7,277 nt of DNA from CAIUGU01 sp031398625. Lineage in GTDB: Bacteria; Pseudomonadota; Gammaproteobacteria; Steroidobacterales; Steroidobacteraceae. A program made the translations under genes and the position numbers. This document shows positions 4,801 through 7,277 of this stretch, one piece after another (position 1 is the stretch's first letter; each line of letters opens with the position of its first letter). The stretch spans positions 1-7,277 of the forward strand of contig JANNNQ010000284.1 in assembly GCA_031398625.1 (NCBI GenBank), given 5' to 3'. A model generated the notes under the pieces. That model saw only the letters and a list, made by a program, of their open reading frames with translations, was not told the DNA's origin and ran no database searches.

Positions 4801-6126
4801 ATGCAAAAACTACTCGAGACCCTGGGCCGCCAGCTGGAAGCGCTGCTCACTCCGGGTTCACTGCTGCAGCTTGGCGCCGTGGCACTCGCGATACTGCTGG
4901 CGTGGTGGGTGGGCCGCACGGCGCGCGATGTCGCCTTGCGCAATCCGGGAGAACGCAAGGGACTGCATGGCCATGTGACGGAAGCCCTGCTCATCCTGAG
5001 CCCGCATCTCACGGCGCTGGTGCTCACGGCTGCCATGGGCGGTTTCCTCCATGCCTGGGACGCCGAGACCGCCATCATCGATACGGTGATCACGCTGACC
5101 GGCCTGCTGCTGCTCATTCGCCTCGGCATCTATCTCGTGCGTCTCGCGTTCGGCGAACGTTCGCCGATCAAGGGCTGGGGCAATACCCTGAGCCTGATCA
5201 TCTGGGCCGCCTTGTCGCTGCACGTGCTCGGGTGGTTCGAGCCCGTGGTGAACGCGCTCGACAGCATCGGCATCAGCGCCGGCAGCACGCGCATCTCCGT
5301 CTGGTCGGTATTGAAGCTGCTGTTCACCGTCAGCCTGTTCATCCTGGTCGCCGGGTCGGTTGCACGCTGGATCGAACGGCGGCTGATGGCGATGCACGGC
5401 CTCGCGATGGGCATGCGGATCGGTGTCTCGAAGTTCACGCAGGCCTTCCTGATCGGCCTGTCGATCCTGCTCGGCCTCAATGCCGCGGGACTCGACCTCA
5501 CGACACTGAACGTCCTCACCGGCGCCATCGGCATCGGCCTCGGCTTCGGCCTGCAGGCCATTGCCGCCAATTTCGTCAGCGGCTTCGTGCTGCTGATGGA
5601 CCGCTCGATCAAGCCGGGCGACGTCATCAGTTTCACCGGCACGACGGGCACCAGCACGGAAGGCTTCGGCTGGGTGCAGGAGCTGCGCGGTCGTTACGTC
5701 GTGGTGCGGGACCGCGATGGCGTGGAAACCCTCGTGCCGAACCAGCACCTCATCACGAACCCGGTCATCAACTGGAGCTACACGGATCCGCGGGTACGGC
5801 TCAAGCTGCCGGTCAGGGTCAGCTACAAGGACGATCCCGAGGACGCGCTTGCCGCACTGCTGGCTGCGATCGAGGGTCATCCGCGCATCCTGCGCGAACC
5901 CGCCCCGGTGTCCCGATTGATGGGATTCAACGAATATGGCTTCGATCTGGAACTTAGGTTCTGGATTTCCGATCCACAGGAGGGGGTCAACAACGTCCGT
6001 TCCGACGTGAACCGCAGCATCTGGCGGCTGTTCCGCGAGCACGGCTTCACGATCCCCGTGGCCCAGCGGGAAGTGGTTTTCGAAATGAAGCAGGCAGGCC
6101 AGGGGATCGCGGATCGCAAGGCCTAG
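4801..6126 (+). CDS. MscS-family mechanosensitive ion channel
   Basis: This inner-membrane channel should open under membrane tension and release solutes on hypo-osmotic shock. The 441-residue product has about six hydrophobic helices (roughly 20-37, 62-83, 91-115, 127-147, 168-187, 211-230) before the MscS core. The pore helix, about 235-266, has the Gly/Ala pattern LTGAIGIGLGFGLQAIAANFVSG in two parts (239-250 and 251-261). Next come the beta-domain KPGDVI (271-276), ELRGRYVVVRDRDGVETLVPN (the block ends in PN at 313-314) and the C-terminal alpha-beta region with NEYGFDLELRFWI. It is larger than E. coli MscS (286 aa, three helices) and smaller than MscK, closest in size to the YnaI/YbdG-type multi-helix group. 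The beta-domain has a Gly/Thr-rich loop (280-290) before WVQEL that is longer than usual. The ATG at 4801 has only a weak upstream purine tract (4779-4783). No terminator follows. I do not assign a specific paralogue name. Confidence 0.93.
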   Translation: MQKLLETLGRQLEALLTPGSLLQLGAVALAILLAWWVGRTARDVALRNPGERKGLHGHVTEALLILSPHLTALVLTAAMGGFLHAWDAETAIIDTVITLTGLLLLIRLGIYLVRLAFGERSPIKGWGNTLSLIIWAALSLHVLGWFEPVVNALDSIGISAGSTRISVWSVLKLLFTVSLFILVAGSVARWIERRLMAMHGLAMGMRIGVSKFTQAFLIGLSILLGLNAAGLDLTTLNVLTGAIGIGLGFGLQAIAANFVSGFVLLMDRSIKPGDVISFTGTTGTSTEGFGWVQELRGRYVVVRDRDGVETLVPNQHLITNPVINWSYTDPRVRLKLPVRVSYKDDPEDALAALLAAIEGHPRILREPAPVSRLMGFNEYGFDLELRFWISDPQEGVNNVRSDVNRSIWRLFREHGFTIPVAQREVVFEMKQAGQGIADRKA

Positions 6127-6257
6127 GGAAGCTCTGGTTCACCTGTTTGTGCCAGGCCAACAGCGATGCTACTGATTGAAAGACCATGGTTGAGAATACG
6201 TCGACAGTTTCAGATGGCAGTATTTCAGAGGCTCCATAGCCTGGCCTCGACGACAAC

Positions 6258-6264
6258 AAGGAAG
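6258..6264 (+). promoter_or_regulatory. Shine-Dalgarno deciding the GTG start at 6269
   Basis: AAGGAAG ends 4 nt before GTG at 6269 (AAGGA to GTG is 6 nt), a strong site. It supports GTG over any upstream start; the 142 bases after the channel gene otherwise contain no convincing promoter, only a weak AGGCT-CCAT-AGCCT stem (6229-6242) without a U-run. Confidence 0.7.
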
Positions 6265-6268
6265 ATCT

Positions 6269-6868
6269 GTGTATTCGATCGTTCTGTATTCGATAGCCGC
6301 CTGGTCCGGCTTCTTCGTGATGGGTGTCGAACTGCTGGGCGGGCGCCTGCTGGCGCCTTACTTCGGCAGCAGCATCTACGTCTGGGGCGCGCTGATCACC
6401 ATCTTCATGCTGGCGCTGTCGATCGGCTATCTGGCCGGCGGGCGTCTTTCGCTGCATTCGCCGAGCCTGCGGCGACTCGGGTTCATCCTGATCCTCGCTG
6501 CACTGACCGTGACGCCAATGCTCTTTTTCGGCAACAGCATGCTGGAGTCGGTTTCGGTTGCAGTGAACGATCCCCGATTCGGCTCGCTGCTCGGTTCAGC
6601 GGTCCTGTTCTTCATTCCCACCGTGATCTCGGGCATGGTGTCGCCGTATGCGATCCGCCTGCTCGTCGAGGATCGCGCCACGTCGGGAAGAAACGCGGGC
6701 CAGCTCTACTTCGTGTCGACATTCGGCAGCGCCGCCGGCACGATCATGACTTCCTTCTACCTGGTGCTGTGGCTGGAAGTGAACCAGATCCTCATCACCA
6801 TGATTGCCATTTCGTGCGCCATCGGCGCGCTTGCCTGCCTGCTGCCGAAGAACCGGAGGGATGAATGA
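6269..6868 (+). CDS. membrane half of a fused-MFS/spermidine-synthase-type protein
   Basis: The 199-residue product is almost entirely membrane-embedded, with about six helices (near 6-24, 37-57, 69-87, 105-125, 145-166, 170-191). ELLGGRLLAPYFGSSIYVWG (21-40), LSIGYLAGGRL (50-60) and the GQLYFVSTFGSAAGT stretch (144-158) are typical of the N-terminal transmembrane part of proteins annotated as fused MFS/spermidine synthase. In those proteins a spermidine-synthase-like domain follows in the same chain; here the chain ends and the domain is encoded by the next gene, which overlaps by 4 bases (ATGA). The substrate is unknown; the family's transmembrane part has no assigned transport activity that I can name. 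The GTG start at 6269 is set by the AAGGAAG site. A 10-bp direct repeat (6270-6279 and 6285-6294) encodes YSI twice near the N-terminus. Confidence 0.88.
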   Translation: MYSIVLYSIAAWSGFFVMGVELLGGRLLAPYFGSSIYVWGALITIFMLALSIGYLAGGRLSLHSPSLRRLGFILILAALTVTPMLFFGNSMLESVSVAVNDPRFGSLLGSAVLFFIPTVISGMVSPYAIRLLVEDRATSGRNAGQLYFVSTFGSAAGTIMTSFYLVLWLEVNQILITMIAISCAIGALACLLPKNRRDE

Positions 6869-7277
6869 ACGCTTCTCGATTGACGCGCCTGGCCTTGCTG
6901 GCGCTGGTCGCCGCGATGCCTTTCGGCCTCACGGCCCAGGAACTGGTCCATTCGGAGAAATCGCTGTACCGCCAGGTCCTCGTCTACGAGGACTCGGCTA
7001 CGCGCTGCATGTGCTTCTCGGTCCGGTGCTCGACCGGCCGCCAGACCTGCATCTACCCGAAGAACGTGGACCATCTCGCGCTCGGGTATTCCGAGATGAT
7101 GCTGTCGTCGCTGTATGTCCAGCCCCGGCCGAAGAGCATCCTGATCATCGGCCTGGGAGGCGGCGTACTGCCGCGGACGCTCGCGAAGCTGGTCCCCGGC
7201 GTGGACATCGAAGCCGTGGAAATCGACCCGGCCGTCACGCGCGTGGCGGAGAAGTACTTCGAGTTCAGGCAGGGCCC
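6865..7277 (+). CDS. spermidine-synthase-like protein with hydrophobic leader (cut by right edge)
   Basis: The visible 137 residues begin with a leader, MNASRLTRLALLALVAAMPF, reaching LTA-QE (possible cleavage after A24 or an uncleaved anchor). Then SLYRQVLVYED (33-43) starts the beta-strand module, four cysteines follow in a short span (C48, C50, C55, C62), then GYSEMM (74-79). The SAM/dcSAM-type nucleotide-binding motif follows as IIGLGGGVLP (94-103), then VEIDPAV (118-124). GLGGG in place of the GGGDGG of true spermidine synthase is characteristic of the 'spermidine synthase-like' group, whose reaction is unknown. Synthesis is coupled to the upstream membrane gene by the ATGA overlap, with GGAGG (6855-6859) 5 nt before the ATG. 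The rest of the domain, including remaining active-site residues, lies off the edge. It is either tethered at the cytoplasmic face by its leader or exported; the sequence alone does not decide. Confidence 0.88.
   Translation, partial: MNASRLTRLALLALVAAMPFGLTAQELVHSEKSLYRQVLVYEDSATRCMCFSVRCSTGRQTCIYPKNVDHLALGYSEMMLSSLYVQPRPKSILIIGLGGGVLPRTLAKLVPGVDIEAVEIDPAVTRVAEKYFEFRQG

Noticed and set aside
4858..6042. Minus-strand 394-codon ORF opposite the channel gene
   Set aside because: Its translation is Glu/Asp/Gln/Arg-rich repeat-like shadow coding; the plus strand carries the MscS core and membrane helices.
6229..6242. AGGCT-CCAT-AGCCT as a terminator after the channel gene
   Set aside because: The stem is only 5 bp and no U-run follows, so it does not meet the pattern of an intrinsic terminator.
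6270..6294. 10-bp direct repeat at the start of the membrane gene as a mobile-element target duplication
   Set aside because: The copies are 15 bp apart in frame with no inserted element; more likely a small internal codon repeat.
6166..6864. Plus-strand 232-codon ORF in another frame over the membrane gene
   Set aside because: Its sequence is Arg/His-rich with no domain, while the 6269 frame encodes the conserved membrane protein with a strong ribosome binding site.

Overview
This GC-rich window looks like ordinary chromosome from a gammaproteobacterium. The evidence is the divergent trxA/rhlB pair, the close match of the helicase to RhlB rather than to other DEAD-box proteins, and the YrfG and CysQ homologues. 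The high GC content and the long basic tail on RhlB would suit a Xanthomonadales-like or related deep-branching lineage, but I cannot place it further. No mobile element, CRISPR array, tRNA or rRNA was seen.

Layout: (1) 1-242, minus strand: 5' part of thioredoxin trxA, running off the left edge. (2) 243-835: an unusually long non-coding region between divergent trxA and rhlB, with several short inverted repeats. (3) 836-2344, plus: ATP-dependent RNA helicase RhlB with an extended Pro/Gly/Arg tail. (4) 2336-3058, minus: HAD-family nucleotidase YrfG, convergent with rhlB; the two 3' ends overlap by 9 bases. (5) 3176-3976, plus: CysQ, divergent from yrfG. CysQ begins a compact plus-strand run: a DUF3301 membrane-anchored protein (3976-4440), a possible 39-codon bridging ORF (4433-4552), a DUF465/YdcH-like small coiled-coil protein (4549-4773) and an MscS-family channel (4801-6126). 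(6) 6269-6868 and 6865-7277 (cut by the right edge), plus: a translationally coupled pair. The first gene is the six-helix membrane half of the 'fused MFS/spermidine synthase' family, and the second is a spermidine-synthase-like nucleotide-binding domain behind its own hydrophobic leader.

Functional links: TrxA is the usual electron donor to PAPS reductase, and CysQ removes the PAP this reaction makes. YrfG acts on GMP/IMP, so sulfur and nucleotide housekeeping cluster loosely here. RhlB belongs to the RNA degradosome. Most of the window is conserved housekeeping content. The least explained parts are the split spermidine-synthase-like system with a Cys-rich segment at the right edge, the perfectly bridged 39-codon ORF upstream of the DUF465 gene, the repeat-bearing trxA-rhlB intergenic region, and the base-7 homopolymer at the yrfG start.
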